From a bacterium (GTDB lineage Bacteria; Arandabacterota; Arandabacteria; Arandabacterales; Arandabacteraceae): DNA of 37,110 bases. Positions 9,115-19,005 of this stretch are shown here, in pieces (the first letter of the stretch is position 1; every line of letters begins with the position of its first letter). Location of the stretch: the NCBI GenBank assembly GCA_025774845.1, contig JALGZP010000019.1, positions 1 through 37,110 of the forward strand, in the 5' to 3' direction. The notes below the pieces were generated by a model that was not told the origin of the DNA, ran no database searches, and was given only the letters and a program-made list of their open reading frames with translations. A program made the translations under genes and the position numbers.

Positions 9115-11445
9115 CTATCCTATCGCTTTCTCCACCGGTGAAAGCCAGGCTTCGCGCATCTCGGACCCTTCGATGCCTGCAACCGTCTCACCACCGATCT
9201 TCAAAGTCATCACATGATCGCTTACGGTCTTGCCGATCACCTCAGAGGCGACCGCAAACCGGTTTAAGATCTCCTCAACCTCACCACGCGAAGTTCTTGA
9301 GGTCTCAACCACGAATCCGCCGCATTCGGAGAAGAGCATATCTTCCGGCGTGAGACCGGGATCAGGTCTCAAGTCGACCTCCGCTCCAGCCTCACCCATA
9401 CCCCAGCCACCGATCACCATCTCCGCCAGCGCCCCGAAAAGACCACCTTCGGAGATGTCATGGCACGCAAGCGCGTGGCCGCTGCGTATGATCTCCGTGA
9501 CGGCGTGGATCGCATCGCGTTCCCCGGTAAGATCCAGCGCGGGCAACCGGCCTCTGCCGTCAAGACCGGCGGCCGCCATAAGCGCCGATCCGCCGAGTCC
9601 GGACTTTCGTTTCCCGATAAGGAAGAGATCGCTCCCCGCCTGCTTCAAGCGAACGCTCACGGCAACCGAATAGTCGTCCAAGACACCGTAGCAGGCTACC
9701 ACGGGAGAAGGCGGTATCGCTGAACCTGAGGACGATTCATTGTAGAAGCTGACATTTCCCGAGACAATCGGAACAGGTTCCTCCGTACCGTAACCCCACA
9801 ATGCCCGGGCGGCATCGCCGATACCTCTCACGGTCTCGACAAAGTCATGGAAGACATGCGGGTCCTCGGGGTTACCGAAATTCAGACAGTCCGTCAGCGC
9901 GACCGGGACCGCACCCACGGAAGCTATGTTGCGTATGCTCTCACACACCGCAAGCGCACCACCCACGTAGGGATCGATCCGCGAATACCGCGGATTGCCG
10001 TCCACAGCCGTGGCGACACCCAGGCAGGTCCCGGGAATGCTGATCACGCTCGCATCCGCCTCACCGGGTTTGAGCACCGACATCCCCTTGACCTCACTGT
10101 CGTAGTGCCGGTAGACATAATGCTTGGAACATACCGAGAGCAGCGACAGCACCGACAGGCAGGCCGATCTGATATCTCCGGCATCCGGTCTTTCGTCGCC
10201 GCCGGCGGGGGCAGGTCTCGGTTCGGACTTCCTGTCATAGGAGATCCCCTGATTGACGATCTCCACGGGAAGGTCCGCAACGACCTCGCCTGCTCTCGTC
10301 ATCACCAGATCACGCTTGGCGGTCACCCTGCCGATCACAGATGCGCAGGCGCCTCTATAGATGTGGGGAAGTTCGAAGTCATCGTTATAGATCTTGAGAA
10401 CCTTCCCGGACGCATGCGACGGGACTGCAAGACAGTAGCGTTCCTGAGTTTCGCTGCAGGCAATGGCATAGGATTCGATCGAGTCGAACGCAACGTGGAC
10501 ACTGTCAAGATCGAGCTCCGCCCCGAAGCCGCCGGCACCGACCAACTCGCTCACGGCACAGGATATACCACCCGCACCGAGGTCCTTAAAACCTATGTCG
10601 ATCCCGGATTTTCTCAGGTCGGCGATCACGGCCTTTGTCGCCTCGGCGAGCATCCTCTTTAAGAAGGGATCGTGAAGCTGGACCGCACCCAGGTTGCCTT
10701 CCTCGCTCTCATCCAGAATCTTGGAGGCCATGGTGGCGCCACCCAGACCGCTCATGTCGGTGGGTTTGCCTATGAGGATCAGATCGTAGGCTTCGCCGGC
10801 GGCCGCCTGCGGTACCCGGCTCCTGATGATCTCCTTCTCCTCTGCAATACCGACAGCGACAACATTGACCAGGCAATTCTCAGCGTAGCCCCGGTCAAAG
10901 AAAACATCGCCCCCGACATTGGGAACACCCAGGGCGTTTCCGTACTCCCATATGCCTCTCACCACGCCGGCCGGTACTTCCCTCACGCTTTCCGCCCTCG
11001 GACCGTCCGGGTCACCGAAGCGAAGGGCGTCCATCACACCGACGACATCCGCACCCATGCAGTAGACATCACGCACGATGCCGCCTATTCCCGTTGCAGC
11101 GCCCTCGACAGGCAGGATCTGCGATGGATGGTTATGGCTTTCGTGTGCGACCACAAGGACGTATGACTTACCTTCGGCCGCACCGAGTCTTACAACACCG
11201 GCATCCTCACCGGGGCCGATCAGGACCCGGCTCCCCTCGGTTGGGAGATGCTTCTGGAGGATGGGTTTGCTGCTCTTATAAGAACAGTGTTCGCTCCACA
11301 TGATGTCGAATATGTAGAGTTCGGTAACACTGGGGTCTCTTCCTATCAGCGACTTTATACGGCGGGCCTCGTCGGGAGCAAGATCGACTCCCACCTCTTT
11401 GAGTGCGCGTTGTATATCTGCGACGGTCCCGTCGACTCTAACCAT
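9115..11445 (-). CDS. purL: FGAM synthase, large (small-type PurL) subunit
   Basis: This is the ATP-dependent synthetase subunit converting FGAR to FGAM. From the chosen start it has 776 residues, close to the small-type PurL that requires PurS and PurQ. Family landmarks include IMWSEHCSYKSSKP near residue 50, GPGEDAGVV, the nucleotide-binding AHESHNHPSQI, and GGDVFFDRGYAENCLV, then a second half with TDCLNFGNP and CHDISEGGL, reflecting the internal duplication of the family. Start choice: the frame is open to a GTG at 11487 and an ATG at 11472, but GGGAG 8 nt before the ATG at 11445 and the usual family length favour 11445. PurB lies about 70 nt upstream. Confidence 0.95.
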   Translation of the reverse strand: MVRVDGTVADIQRALKEVGVDLAPDEARRIKSLIGRDPSVTELYIFDIMWSEHCSYKSSKPILQKHLPTEGSRVLIGPGEDAGVVRLGAAEGKSYVLVVAHESHNHPSQILPVEGAATGIGGIVRDVYCMGADVVGVMDALRFGDPDGPRAESVREVPAGVVRGIWEYGNALGVPNVGGDVFFDRGYAENCLVNVVAVGIAEEKEIIRSRVPQAAAGEAYDLILIGKPTDMSGLGGATMASKILDESEEGNLGAVQLHDPFLKRMLAEATKAVIADLRKSGIDIGFKDLGAGGISCAVSELVGAGGFGAELDLDSVHVAFDSIESYAIACSETQERYCLAVPSHASGKVLKIYNDDFELPHIYRGACASVIGRVTAKRDLVMTRAGEVVADLPVEIVNQGISYDRKSEPRPAPAGGDERPDAGDIRSACLSVLSLLSVCSKHYVYRHYDSEVKGMSVLKPGEADASVISIPGTCLGVATAVDGNPRYSRIDPYVGGALAVCESIRNIASVGAVPVALTDCLNFGNPEDPHVFHDFVETVRGIGDAARALWGYGTEEPVPIVSGNVSFYNESSSGSAIPPSPVVACYGVLDDYSVAVSVRLKQAGSDLFLIGKRKSGLGGSALMAAAGLDGRGRLPALDLTGERDAIHAVTEIIRSGHALACHDISEGGLFGALAEMVIGGWGMGEAGAEVDLRPDPGLTPEDMLFSECGGFVVETSRTSRGEVEEILNRFAVASEVIGKTVSDHVMTLKIGGETVAGIEGSEMREAWLSPVEKAIG

Positions 11446-11514
11446 CCGTGTTGCTCCCGCCTGGTTGGCCATACTACAGATTCTCACCGTTGGATAGTCC
11501 GTGATCTGCCCGGA

Positions 11515-12819
11515 TCATTCCCCCGTGGTGATTCCCGCGTCCCCCAGTATCGTGTGAGCGTGCCTGATGTAGAACTCGGGATCGAAGACACCGTCGAGGG
11601 CGTCCGCCCCGAGCAGTCCGGTGATCTCCTCATCGCCTCCGGATACTTCCCTGAGGTTCTTCCCGCCGGAGGCGGCCAGACCTGCCAGCTCCTGCACCTT
11701 CTCGTATGCCCGTCTGCGTTGCCAGCCCGCTTCCATCAGGGCGATCATCAGCCTCTGGGAGTAGACAAGTCCGTGTGTTAACTCTATGTTCTGTCTCATC
11801 TTAGACGCATTTACCTCAAGTCCTTCAAGAACCAGTTTCAGACAGCGGGTCATATAATGGAGGATGGTTGTGCTATCCGGGATTATCACACGTTCCACCG
11901 AGGAGTGGCTGATGTCGCGCTCGTGCCACAGCGCCACGTTTTCAAATCCGGCCGCCGCGTGAGCACGTACGAGTCTCGCAAGACCCGTGATCCTCTCGAG
12001 CACTATGGGGTTGCGCTTGTGAGGCATCGAGGATGATCCCTTCTGCCCGCGCGTGAAAGGCTCCTCCATCTCGGCGACCTCGGTCCTCTGGAGGTGCCTC
12101 AGCTCGACCGCCACCTTCTCCATCACGGCCGCGGCGAGTGCGAGCGTGGAGAGCAGGTAGGCGTGCCTGTCCCGCTGGACAACCTGGGTTGCCGGGCGCT
12201 CGGGGGTAAGACCAAGCGAACCAAGTGCGGCATCCTCAACACTCGGTGGGAAGTGTGAGTAGTTCCCCACCGCTCCCGAGACCTTACCGACGCAGACCTC
12301 GTCACGGGCCCGCTCGATACGCCGGATGGCCCTCTTGAAATCGTTGAACCACACAGCGAACTTAAGCCCAAGACTCGTCGGTTCCGCGTGCATGCCATGG
12401 GTTCTGCCTATGGTAAGCGTGCGTTCATGCTTACGGGCAAGCTCACCGATCGCTTCCTTGACCGCTCCGAGCTCATCAAGAATGATATTGATTGAATCCC
12501 TTGTCAGGATTGCAAGCGAGGTGTCAAGTACGTCCGAGGAAGTGACACCCATGTGGAAGTAGCTGCTGTCCTCTCCCAGGCTTTCGCAGACACATTCTAC
12601 AAATGAGAGCACATCGTGCTTGGTCACACTTTCGAGATCCTTGACCCTGGCCATATCGAAGCAAGCATTCTCCCTCATCCTCCGGGCCGCCTCTTTTGGA
12701 ACCGCACCCTCTTTGGAGAGCGCGTCCACGATCGCCAGCTCGACATCAAGCCAGGTTTTGAGCTTCCTCTCTTCGTTCCAGATAGAGGCCATTTCGGGCA
12801 GGGTGTATCTCTCGATCAA
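11515..12819 (-). CDS. purB: Adenylosuccinate lyase
   Basis: The 434-residue enzyme cleaves SAICAR and adenylosuccinate with release of fumarate. It starts MIERYTLPEMASIW, carries TSSDVLDTSLA and GRTHGMHAEPTSLGLKFA, and shows the fumarase/aspartase superfamily signature GSSSMPHKRNPI. The length is normal. The start is a TTG at 12819, supported by AGGAG 8 nt upstream, 11 nt after the htrA stop. It belongs to the purine block but is encoded upstream of purL, so IMP and AMP synthesis share one transcript. Confidence 0.96.
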   Translation of the reverse strand: MIERYTLPEMASIWNEERKLKTWLDVELAIVDALSKEGAVPKEAARRMRENACFDMARVKDLESVTKHDVLSFVECVCESLGEDSSYFHMGVTSSDVLDTSLAILTRDSINIILDELGAVKEAIGELARKHERTLTIGRTHGMHAEPTSLGLKFAVWFNDFKRAIRRIERARDEVCVGKVSGAVGNYSHFPPSVEDAALGSLGLTPERPATQVVQRDRHAYLLSTLALAAAVMEKVAVELRHLQRTEVAEMEEPFTRGQKGSSSMPHKRNPIVLERITGLARLVRAHAAAGFENVALWHERDISHSSVERVIIPDSTTILHYMTRCLKLVLEGLEVNASKMRQNIELTHGLVYSQRLMIALMEAGWQRRRAYEKVQELAGLAASGGKNLREVSGGDEEITGLLGADALDGVFDPEFYIRHAHTILGDAGITTGE

Positions 12820-12830
12820 AGTGGCTGCTC

Positions 12831-14081
12831 CTACTCGTCGGGTGCTTCCTCAACATCAACGCGGACTGTTCTCTGGTCTCCCTCCCGGACGATCATGAAC
12901 TCGAGCACATCCCCGACCCGTGCTCCGAATATAGCTCTCCTGGCGGATTCGAAGTCCCTTATGTGCCCCTCGTTGACCTCGACTATGACGTCACCCCGTT
13001 TGAGACCGGCCTTGGCTGCGGGACTTCCGTCGTCGACCTGGGACACTATCACACCGTCGGTGCTCTCGATTCCAAGCGAATGTGCTATCAGCGGTGTCAT
13101 CTCCTGTACCAGCAGTCCTATCCATATCTCTCTGATCCGGCCGTACTGCTTTACCTCATCAAGAATGACCTGCACACGGCTGATGGGAATTGCGAAACCG
13201 ATCCCCATCGACCCACCGCTCTTGGTTATGATGAACGTGTTGATCCCTATCAACTGGCCGAGGGAGTTTATGAGGGCGCCGCCCGAGTTGCCCGGATTGA
13301 TGGCGGCATCGGTCTGAATCATACCGGTATAGACCCCGATCACCTCTTCGCTTGTCTTGATGTTGCGGTTGAGCGCGCTTATCACACCCACCGTCACCGT
13401 CGGGTGAGTGTCCTCAAGCAGGTAGCCGAACGGGTTTCCGATGGCAATGGCCCACTCACCGATTATCAGATCATCGGACCTGCCCAACTCGGCATAGGGA
13501 AGATTGCTCCCGTTGATCCTCAGGAGCGCAAGATCGTAGTCCTGCTGGCTTGCAATCAGTTCTGCATCGAATTGCCTGCCGTCCGTCAGGGTGACCTTGA
13601 TCTCCGTACCATCTCTGACAACGTGCTCGTTGGTGACAACAAGACCGTCCCGCGTAAGTAGCACGCCCGACCCGAGGCTCGGAACCCTCTGGACACGCCG
13701 CCTCGCTCCGAAGTGATCCCGGAAGAACTGCTCGAAGAACGGGTCCCTGAACGGAGACCGTGGTGACGCACTCACCACCCTGGTCTGAATCACCGTGATC
13801 GAGACAACAGCCGGACCGACATGCTCGGCGGCACGCACAATCGCAGACCGTCTCGAGGCCCCGATCTCGTCCTCCGGGCCTGCCGTGGGCCACACCGTCT
13901 CCCCGGGCCGGCCTGATACACCTTGCTCCGAACCCGGTAATCCCTCATCCGTCCCGGAGGGCGTCACTCCGACCTGGCCGATCTCCCCCGATCCTTGAGA
14001 ATCCAGGCTGGGGAAGTATATCAACAGTGCAATTGCCAGACCCACAAGACCCGAAACCAGAACGGCCAGCAAAAGCTTCAT
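12831..14081 (-). CDS. HtrA/DegP-type trypsin-like serine protease with one PDZ domain
   Basis: The 416-residue protein starts with an uncleaved-looking membrane anchor (about residues 2-24), then a low-complexity Gly/Ser/Pro/Glu linker to about residue 75. The protease domain has the triad His153 (VVTNEHVV), Asp183 (DYDLALLRI) and Ser266 (INPGNSGGAL). A single PDZ domain follows (about 305-405, with GLKRGDVIVEVNEGHI). This architecture is that of periplasmic, membrane-tethered HtrA (DegS-like layout), which degrades misfolded envelope proteins. The LA-loop region is Arg/Phe rich (FRDPFFEQFFRDHFGARRR). It sits 8 nt after the transaldolase gene and 11 nt before purB. Confidence 0.94.
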   Translation of the reverse strand: MKLLLAVLVSGLVGLAIALLIYFPSLDSQGSGEIGQVGVTPSGTDEGLPGSEQGVSGRPGETVWPTAGPEDEIGASRRSAIVRAAEHVGPAVVSITVIQTRVVSASPRSPFRDPFFEQFFRDHFGARRRVQRVPSLGSGVLLTRDGLVVTNEHVVRDGTEIKVTLTDGRQFDAELIASQQDYDLALLRINGSNLPYAELGRSDDLIIGEWAIAIGNPFGYLLEDTHPTVTVGVISALNRNIKTSEEVIGVYTGMIQTDAAINPGNSGGALINSLGQLIGINTFIITKSGGSMGIGFAIPISRVQVILDEVKQYGRIREIWIGLLVQEMTPLIAHSLGIESTDGVIVSQVDDGSPAAKAGLKRGDVIVEVNEGHIRDFESARRAIFGARVGDVLEFMIVREGDQRTVRVDVEEAPDE

Positions 14082-14089
14082 CTCACACC

Positions 14090-14746
14090 TCAGATCTCTG
14101 CGCCGAGCTTCTTCCAGTCATCCAGGAACTTCTTAACGCCGATGTCGGTCAGAGGGTGTTTTATCATCTGCCCGATCACCTTGAACGGTATCGTCACAAT
14201 ATCCGCACCGGCAAGTGCAGCCTCCACCACATGAAGGGGATTACGCACACTCGCAACGATCACTTCGGTCTCATATTCGTAGTTCTCGTAGATGGTCGCG
14301 ATCTGTCTTATGAGATCCATACCGTAGTGACTCGCATCATCCAGCCGTCCGACGAACGGGCTGAGGAAGGACGCTCCCGCCTTGGCAGCAAGGATGGCCT
14401 GGGTGGGACTGAATACCAGCGTAGCGTTGGTCCCGATACCTTCCGCCTTAAGCATCCCTATCGCTTTGAGTCCCTCCATTGTCAGGGGGACCTTGATCAC
14501 GATGTGCTTGTCGATCTTCGCCAGTTTCCGTGCTTCCACCACCATGGTTTTCGCATCATCACCGACGACCTCTGCGCTGACCGGGCCCTGCACGATCTCA
14601 CATATCTTCTTCAGCATATCCTTAAAATCGCCCTTGCCCTTTTCCCGTGCCAGAAGCGTCGGATTGGTGGTCACACCGTCCAGGATTCCCAGACTGGCCG
14701 CCTCCTGAATCTCCTCTACATTGGCGGTGTCTATAAAGAACTTCAT
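14090..14746 (-). CDS. FSA/TalC-type small transaldolase
   Basis: The 218-residue protein is of the short transaldolase class (fructose-6-phosphate aldolase/TalC). It starts [16 protein letters not shown] and shows [10 protein letters not shown] near residue 25, the Schiff-base lysine Lys85 in HIVIKVPLT, and [11 protein letters not shown] and SPFVGRLDD later. It would act in the non-oxidative pentose phosphate pathway or as an aldolase; sequence reading does not separate the two activities. GGAGGAATCTG just before the ATG fixes the start. It lies between truA (15 nt) and htrA (8 nt), as part of the long operon. Confidence 0.93.
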   Translation of the reverse strand: MKFFIDTANVEEIQEAASLGILDGVTTNPTLLAREKGKGDFKDMLKKICEIVQGPVSAEVVGDDAKTMVVEARKLAKIDKHIVIKVPLTMEGLKAIGMLKAEGIGTNATLVFSPTQAILAAKAGASFLSPFVGRLDDASHYGMDLIRQIATIYENYEYETEVIVASVRNPLHVVEAALAGADIVTIPFKVIGQMIKHPLTDIGVKKFLDDWKKLGAEI

Positions 14747-14761
14747 CAGATTCCTCCTTCC

Positions 14762-15511
14762 TCAATACTCGACCGAGACAAGATAAAGGCCATGCGGCGG
14801 AGCACACGGTCCCGCCCTGGTCCTGTCCCGCGTTGATAGTATATCATAAACGGCACCGGGTTCCAGCTTCCCTCGTCCGACCTCGACAACCGTCCCTGTC
14901 AGCATCCGTACCATCTTCCTTAAGAACCTGTTGGCTGCAAAGACTATCTGGACGCCGCAGGGTTTTATCTCATCAACCCAGGCCTCCTTCATACTTATCC
15001 ACGGACCCCTCTCCTCATCCTTCGAGGTGTAGGCGGAAAAGTCATGATCGCCAACAAGCCGTTGGAGTGCCTGGTTCATCGCGTCTATATCGAGCTCCCA
15101 CTTGACATGCCACCTGCGATTTCTCCAGACCGATGTCGGTCTCGTAGAGATCTCGTACCTGTATAACCGCTTCGTGGCGTCGAACCGGGCGTTAAAGGCA
15201 AGGGGTACCTCGACGGCTTCCAGGATCCTCACGTCGGCGGGCAGAAGCGAATTGAGCGCGTTCTTGATCTCACGCGGCTCGATCGATGAAACCGAGCTGA
15301 AGTTGACCACCTGGCCGAGCGCGTGCACACCCGAATCCGTCCGGCCCGCAGCGATGATCTCAGGCTCCGAACCCTCGAGACCACCAAGGACACGGGCGAC
15401 CTCCCCTTCCACGGTTCGTACCCTGGGTTGCTTCTGCCAGCCGCAGAAATCACTCCCGTCATACTCTATGATCATCCTCACATTTCTCACATTGACTTGC
15501 GGCCCGCCCAC
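14762..15511 (-). CDS. truA: tRNA pseudouridine(38-40) synthase
   Basis: The 249-residue protein modifies uridines 38-40 in the anticodon arm of many tRNAs. It shows the N-terminal MIIEYDGSDFCGWQKQP, the catalytic Asp in AAGRTDSGVHALGQV (about residue 59), and the later AFNARFDATKRLYRYEI and NRFLRKMVRMLTG blocks. The start is a GTG at 15511 with GAGGTGATGC upstream, 3 nt after the ecfT stop; an internal Val-Arg start is possible but the conserved fold begins around residue 12. The ecfT-truA adjacency is also known in Firmicutes. Confidence 0.94.
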   Translation of the reverse strand: MGGPQVNVRNVRMIIEYDGSDFCGWQKQPRVRTVEGEVARVLGGLEGSEPEIIAAGRTDSGVHALGQVVNFSSVSSIEPREIKNALNSLLPADVRILEAVEVPLAFNARFDATKRLYRYEISTRPTSVWRNRRWHVKWELDIDAMNQALQRLVGDHDFSAYTSKDEERGPWISMKEAWVDEIKPCGVQIVFAANRFLRKMVRMLTGTVVEVGRGKLEPGAVYDILSTRDRTRAGPCAPPHGLYLVSVEY

Positions 15512-15514
15512 GCA

Positions 15515-16285
15515 TCACCTCATCATTATCATCGCCACCAACACCAAAAGACCACTACCACCAATGATAATCTCATACCGCCCAAGTCTCAAGCCCGGTG
15601 TGTGCGGCACGCGATACCCGTAGCACCTTGCCTCAAGGGCGAACCCCAGATTCGTCGCCCTTCTCATTGAGGAATCAATCAGAGGAATGATCAGCCCTAC
15701 AACAGAGCGTACCCGGCCCGTCAGTCCCTTTGCCGGTCGGCCCCTCAGCCTCTGTGCGGCCAGGATCCGCTCGGCCTCCTCGAACATGACGGGGACAAAC
15801 CTCAGTGAGATCGAAATCAAGGAGGCGAATTCAGCAGCCCTCCTTCCGATCCGTCCTCGGAGCCGTGCGAGCACAAGGATGCTGTCCCCTATCTCCGACG
15901 GACACGTTACCACCGTAAGAAGCGTCGCGGCGAGGATCATAAGGACGAGGCGCACAGAGAAGATACCTGCCACGCTCAGGGCGTCGAAACTGAATGCCAG
16001 CGCCCTGTCCCCCCTCGGAAAAATCACGTTGATCGCGAACGACAGCGCGAACATCCACGAGAAGTACTTGAGACTATCAAGGTAGAAGAGAAGGCGGACA
16101 CGGGAAAGCAGGCACAGCACAAAGACATATGCAGCCAGAAATGCAAGGTGAAGCCAGGCCGTCGCAAGCAGCACCGAGATGATCACGGTGCCGAACAGCA
16201 AAATCTTTATGAACGGGTCCAGCGCATGCAGGGGTGACTCAAGCGCAATATACCTTCCGAAGCTCTGTCTTGCCCCGAGGTTCAT
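15515..16285 (-). CDS. ecfT: Energy-coupling factor transporter membrane subunit EcfT-like
   Basis: The 256-residue membrane protein resembles EcfT/CbiQ, the transmembrane coupling subunit of ECF vitamin and metal transporters. Several helices occupy the first half, followed by the cytoplasmic coupling-helix region with the two paired motifs LAAQRLRGRPAKG (about residue 175) and FALEARCYGY (about residue 222), which in the family contact the ATPase pair. No ECF ATPase or S-component gene is next to it; upstream lies asd (ATGA overlap) and downstream truA. Either the ATPases are encoded elsewhere or the protein works with a distant module. Confidence 0.87.
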   Translation of the reverse strand: MNLGARQSFGRYIALESPLHALDPFIKILLFGTVIISVLLATAWLHLAFLAAYVFVLCLLSRVRLLFYLDSLKYFSWMFALSFAINVIFPRGDRALAFSFDALSVAGIFSVRLVLMILAATLLTVVTCPSEIGDSILVLARLRGRIGRRAAEFASLISISLRFVPVMFEEAERILAAQRLRGRPAKGLTGRVRSVVGLIIPLIDSSMRRATNLGFALEARCYGYRVPHTPGLRLGRYEIIIGGSGLLVLVAMIMMR

Positions 16286-17295
16286 CGTTTTGAAGTGAGC
16301 TCTTCAGCTATCTGAACAGCATTGAGTGCAGCGCCCTTGAGCAGATTGTCGCTCACTATCCACATGCAGAGGGCATTCGGATGATCCGCGACAAGCCTCA
16401 GCCTTCCGACGAACGTATCGTCCTTCCCCACACAACCGAGCGGTGTGGGATAGATACTACGCGACGGGTCGTCCTCAACCACGACTCCCGGCGCGGTCTT
16501 AAGCAACCGCCTCGCCGCCGCAAGATCAACTGGACGGTCAAACTCAGCGTAAACAGCCTCGCTGTGACCCCTGAATACAGGTACCCGGACGGCCGTAGCA
16601 ACAACATCTATGGACTTATCCCCCAGAATCTTCCCGGTCTCGTTGGCCATCTTCCGCTCTTCGCGTGTCCAACCCTCGTCATCGAATGCGTCGATCTGTG
16701 GAATGAGGTTGAAACCGATGGGATGCTCAAAAACGTCCGGTGCGGTGGCCGTGCCTTCAAGCAGCGAAGAGGACTGCGCAGCAAGCTCACCGGTGGCACG
16801 CAGACCCGCACCGCTCACTGACTGATACGTAGAGACTATCACTCGCTTGAGACCCCATTGTCTGTGGAGAGGAGCAAGCGCCACCACCATCTGAATGGTC
16901 GAGCAGTTGGGATTGGCTATTACGCCCATGTGACTTCTAAGGTCGGCGGAATTGACCTCGGGTACGACAAGCGGGACGTGCGGATGCATCCTGAGGGCGC
17001 TGCTGTTGTCTATCACAATGCAACCGGTTCTCGCGATCAGCCAGGCGTGCTGTCTGCTGTATTCGCCTCCCGCCGCAAGGAAGCAGATGTCCGACCTGAA
17101 CACATCAACCGGGCCAAAGCGACCGATCTCGTAGCGCCGCCCGCCAAGGGTCGTTTCCCGTTCAGGAGTTCTTCCTGAGGAAAAGAGAAGCAGTTCACTC
17201 AGCGGGAATTTGCGTTTATGAAGCAGGCGTGCGATTTCACTTCCGACAAGCCCCGTCGCACCAATGATGGAAACAGCCCGTCTTCCCCTGGTCAC
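16282..17295 (-). CDS. asd: Aspartate-semialdehyde dehydrogenase
   Basis: The 337-residue enzyme makes aspartate semialdehyde from aspartyl phosphate with NADPH, feeding lysine, diaminopimelate, threonine and methionine synthesis. The N-terminal Rossmann motif SIIGATGLVGSE, the catalytic Cys131 in IANPNCSTIQMV, and a downstream GHSEAVYAEF block with the substrate-binding His are visible. Translation starts at a GTG (17295). It is the first gene behind a good promoter at 17349-17378, and its stop overlaps the ecfT start. The diaminopimelate link gives a loose functional tie to the wall genes further down the operon. Confidence 0.95.
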   Translation of the reverse strand: MTRGRRAVSIIGATGLVGSEIARLLHKRKFPLSELLLFSSGRTPERETTLGGRRYEIGRFGPVDVFRSDICFLAAGGEYSRQHAWLIARTGCIVIDNSSALRMHPHVPLVVPEVNSADLRSHMGVIANPNCSTIQMVVALAPLHRQWGLKRVIVSTYQSVSGAGLRATGELAAQSSSLLEGTATAPDVFEHPIGFNLIPQIDAFDDEGWTREERKMANETGKILGDKSIDVVATAVRVPVFRGHSEAVYAEFDRPVDLAAARRLLKTAPGVVVEDDPSRSIYPTPLGCVGKDDTFVGRLRLVADHPNALCMWIVSDNLLKGAALNAVQIAEELTSKR

Positions 17296-17348
17296 CCTCT
17301 CTCCCTGTGCTCGATCCTGCCGTCCCTCCGCTCGCCTTCACGGGCGAG

Positions 17349-17378
17349 ACTATATCACCCGCTATCCGACAGTGTCAA
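17349..17378 (-). promoter_or_regulatory. Sigma70-type promoter for asd and the long downstream operon
   Basis: On the minus strand a perfect -35 TTGACA (17378-17373) is followed after 18 nt by TATAGT (17354-17349), five of six matches to the -10 consensus. It lies in the 168-nt gap between lnt and asd, with an untranslated leader of about 45 nt to the GTG start. The next roughly 17 kb of tightly packed genes show no comparable gap. Confidence 0.75.
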
Positions 17379-17463
17379 TAATAACGGTGCCGGAGCCGGA
17401 AAATTGCACCCCCCTTGAGGTCACGTCTTGAAATCAAGCGTCCGGCCGGTCCACGACGAACCC

Positions 17464-19005
17464 CTACCCCGGGGTCGGACCCGGTACTTCTCGAGCTCCG
17501 ACCCCGGGAAGCACGTAACTCACAAGCGCCAGGGCCAGGACAATTATGAGCACTCCGGTCTCAAGGTACTTGCCGGCCTTGAGATAGAGTGTCTCTCCAC
17601 TGCCCACCACCACGTCACCCGTAAGGATTCGACGTTTGAACAGCTCGGTTTGCGACGTGATTCTGCCGTAGGGATCGACAAACATAGAGATCCCCGTGTT
17701 GGCGCACCTCGCCAGTCCCACCCTGAACTCAACAGCTCTCATCACCGCCATCTGGGCATGCTGGTAGGGGCCGAGACTCGGGCCGAACCACTCGTCGTTG
17801 GTAATGTTAACGATGAAACCGGCCCCACGCCGGACGAAGCCTCTCACCAGATCGGGATAGATCGACTCAAAACAGATTGCAACGGCGAACTTGAGCGTGT
17901 CCAGCTCAAACACCGTGTATTCGTCTCCCGGCGAGAAGTCCCCCTCTCCCAGGTCTATCCGTCTCAGGATTTCGATCCTGTCTTCGAAAGGTATCATCTC
18001 TCCGAACGGCACAAGATGGATCTTTCTGTATTCAGCGATCCGGCCGCCCGCTGGGGTTACAAACAGCGCCGAATTGAAGAATCTGAACTGCCCGTCCAGC
18101 TCTTCGTAGTCGGGAAAACCAAGCAGCAGACTCATCTCAAGGTCCTCTGCGAGCGTGATCACATCATCGAGTGAGCCCGGTGAATGTGTGAGGTGAAACG
18201 GGACAGCTGTCTCCGGCCAGACAATCATGTCCGAGCTCCGCGCGTCCGCTGACATCTCCCACAACATATACATCGTGCTTTCAGCGAAGGCCTGATCCCA
18301 CTTCACCGTACCGGATATGTTGGGCTGTATGAGTGAGAGCCTCGCGGTGTCCTCGGGCTCCGTCTGAGAAAGTGTTGTGAGTCCCCAGATAACGGGTACG
18401 GCGAATACCACGATGGCAACCCCAAGAGAGGCAACCCGCCGCGACGCGATGAACCGCGATAGAAGACCGTTTACGAGCACCAGCCATGCGGAGACACCGT
18501 AGAGACCTATGACCGATGCCTGCTGGATCACGGGAATATAGGGAGTCTGGCTGTAACCGATGCTCACCCAGGGGAACCCGAGCGGCCCCAGCGATCTCAA
18601 GTACTCTATCGCCCACCATGAGACGGCGAACGCGACCTCATAGGGGATACGTAACCTGATCAGTCTACGCGTCATGAACCCGGTGATCAGCATGAAGAGC
18701 GACAGGTAAAGACAAAGCACTATCGCCGCAGGCAGTCTCAGCCATGGCACGGTGATCTGCTCACGCTCGAGCAACGCGATCCAGTAGAGGCTTCCCATGA
18801 AGTAGCCCATGCCGAAAACGAAGGAATTGAGCAGGAACCTGCCCCTTCCGTCCCGCAGACCTGAGAAGATTATGAACGGGATCAGAACGAAGAAGGCAAG
18901 GAAGCCGGTGCGGTATGGCCAGAGACAGAAAGAGACACAGAGCCCCGAGCAGGCGCAGACAACCGCCGACAGACTGGCAGGATAAGAACAAGAAACGTTA
19001 CGCAC
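17464..19005 (-). CDS. lnt: Apolipoprotein N-acyltransferase
   Basis: The 513-residue protein has an N-terminal block of about six membrane helices, a nitrilase-fold domain, and a C-terminal membrane helix, the layout of Lnt, which adds the third acyl chain to lipoproteins at the inner membrane. The nitrilase triad can be followed: Glu in IVWPETAVPFHL, Lys in YRKIHLVPFGEMIPF, and Cys in AVAICFESIYPDLV. Translation appears to start at a GTG; the ribosome-binding site is weak. It implies triacylated lipoproteins and an outer membrane. It lies 97 nt after the sigma54 activator gene. Confidence 0.94.
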   Translation of the reverse strand: MRNVSCSYPASLSAVVCACSGLCVSFCLWPYRTGFLAFFVLIPFIIFSGLRDGRGRFLLNSFVFGMGYFMGSLYWIALLEREQITVPWLRLPAAIVLCLYLSLFMLITGFMTRRLIRLRIPYEVAFAVSWWAIEYLRSLGPLGFPWVSIGYSQTPYIPVIQQASVIGLYGVSAWLVLVNGLLSRFIASRRVASLGVAIVVFAVPVIWGLTTLSQTEPEDTARLSLIQPNISGTVKWDQAFAESTMYMLWEMSADARSSDMIVWPETAVPFHLTHSPGSLDDVITLAEDLEMSLLLGFPDYEELDGQFRFFNSALFVTPAGGRIAEYRKIHLVPFGEMIPFEDRIEILRRIDLGEGDFSPGDEYTVFELDTLKFAVAICFESIYPDLVRGFVRRGAGFIVNITNDEWFGPSLGPYQHAQMAVMRAVEFRVGLARCANTGISMFVDPYGRITSQTELFKRRILTGDVVVGSGETLYLKAGKYLETGVLIIVLALALVSYVLPGVGAREVPGPTPG

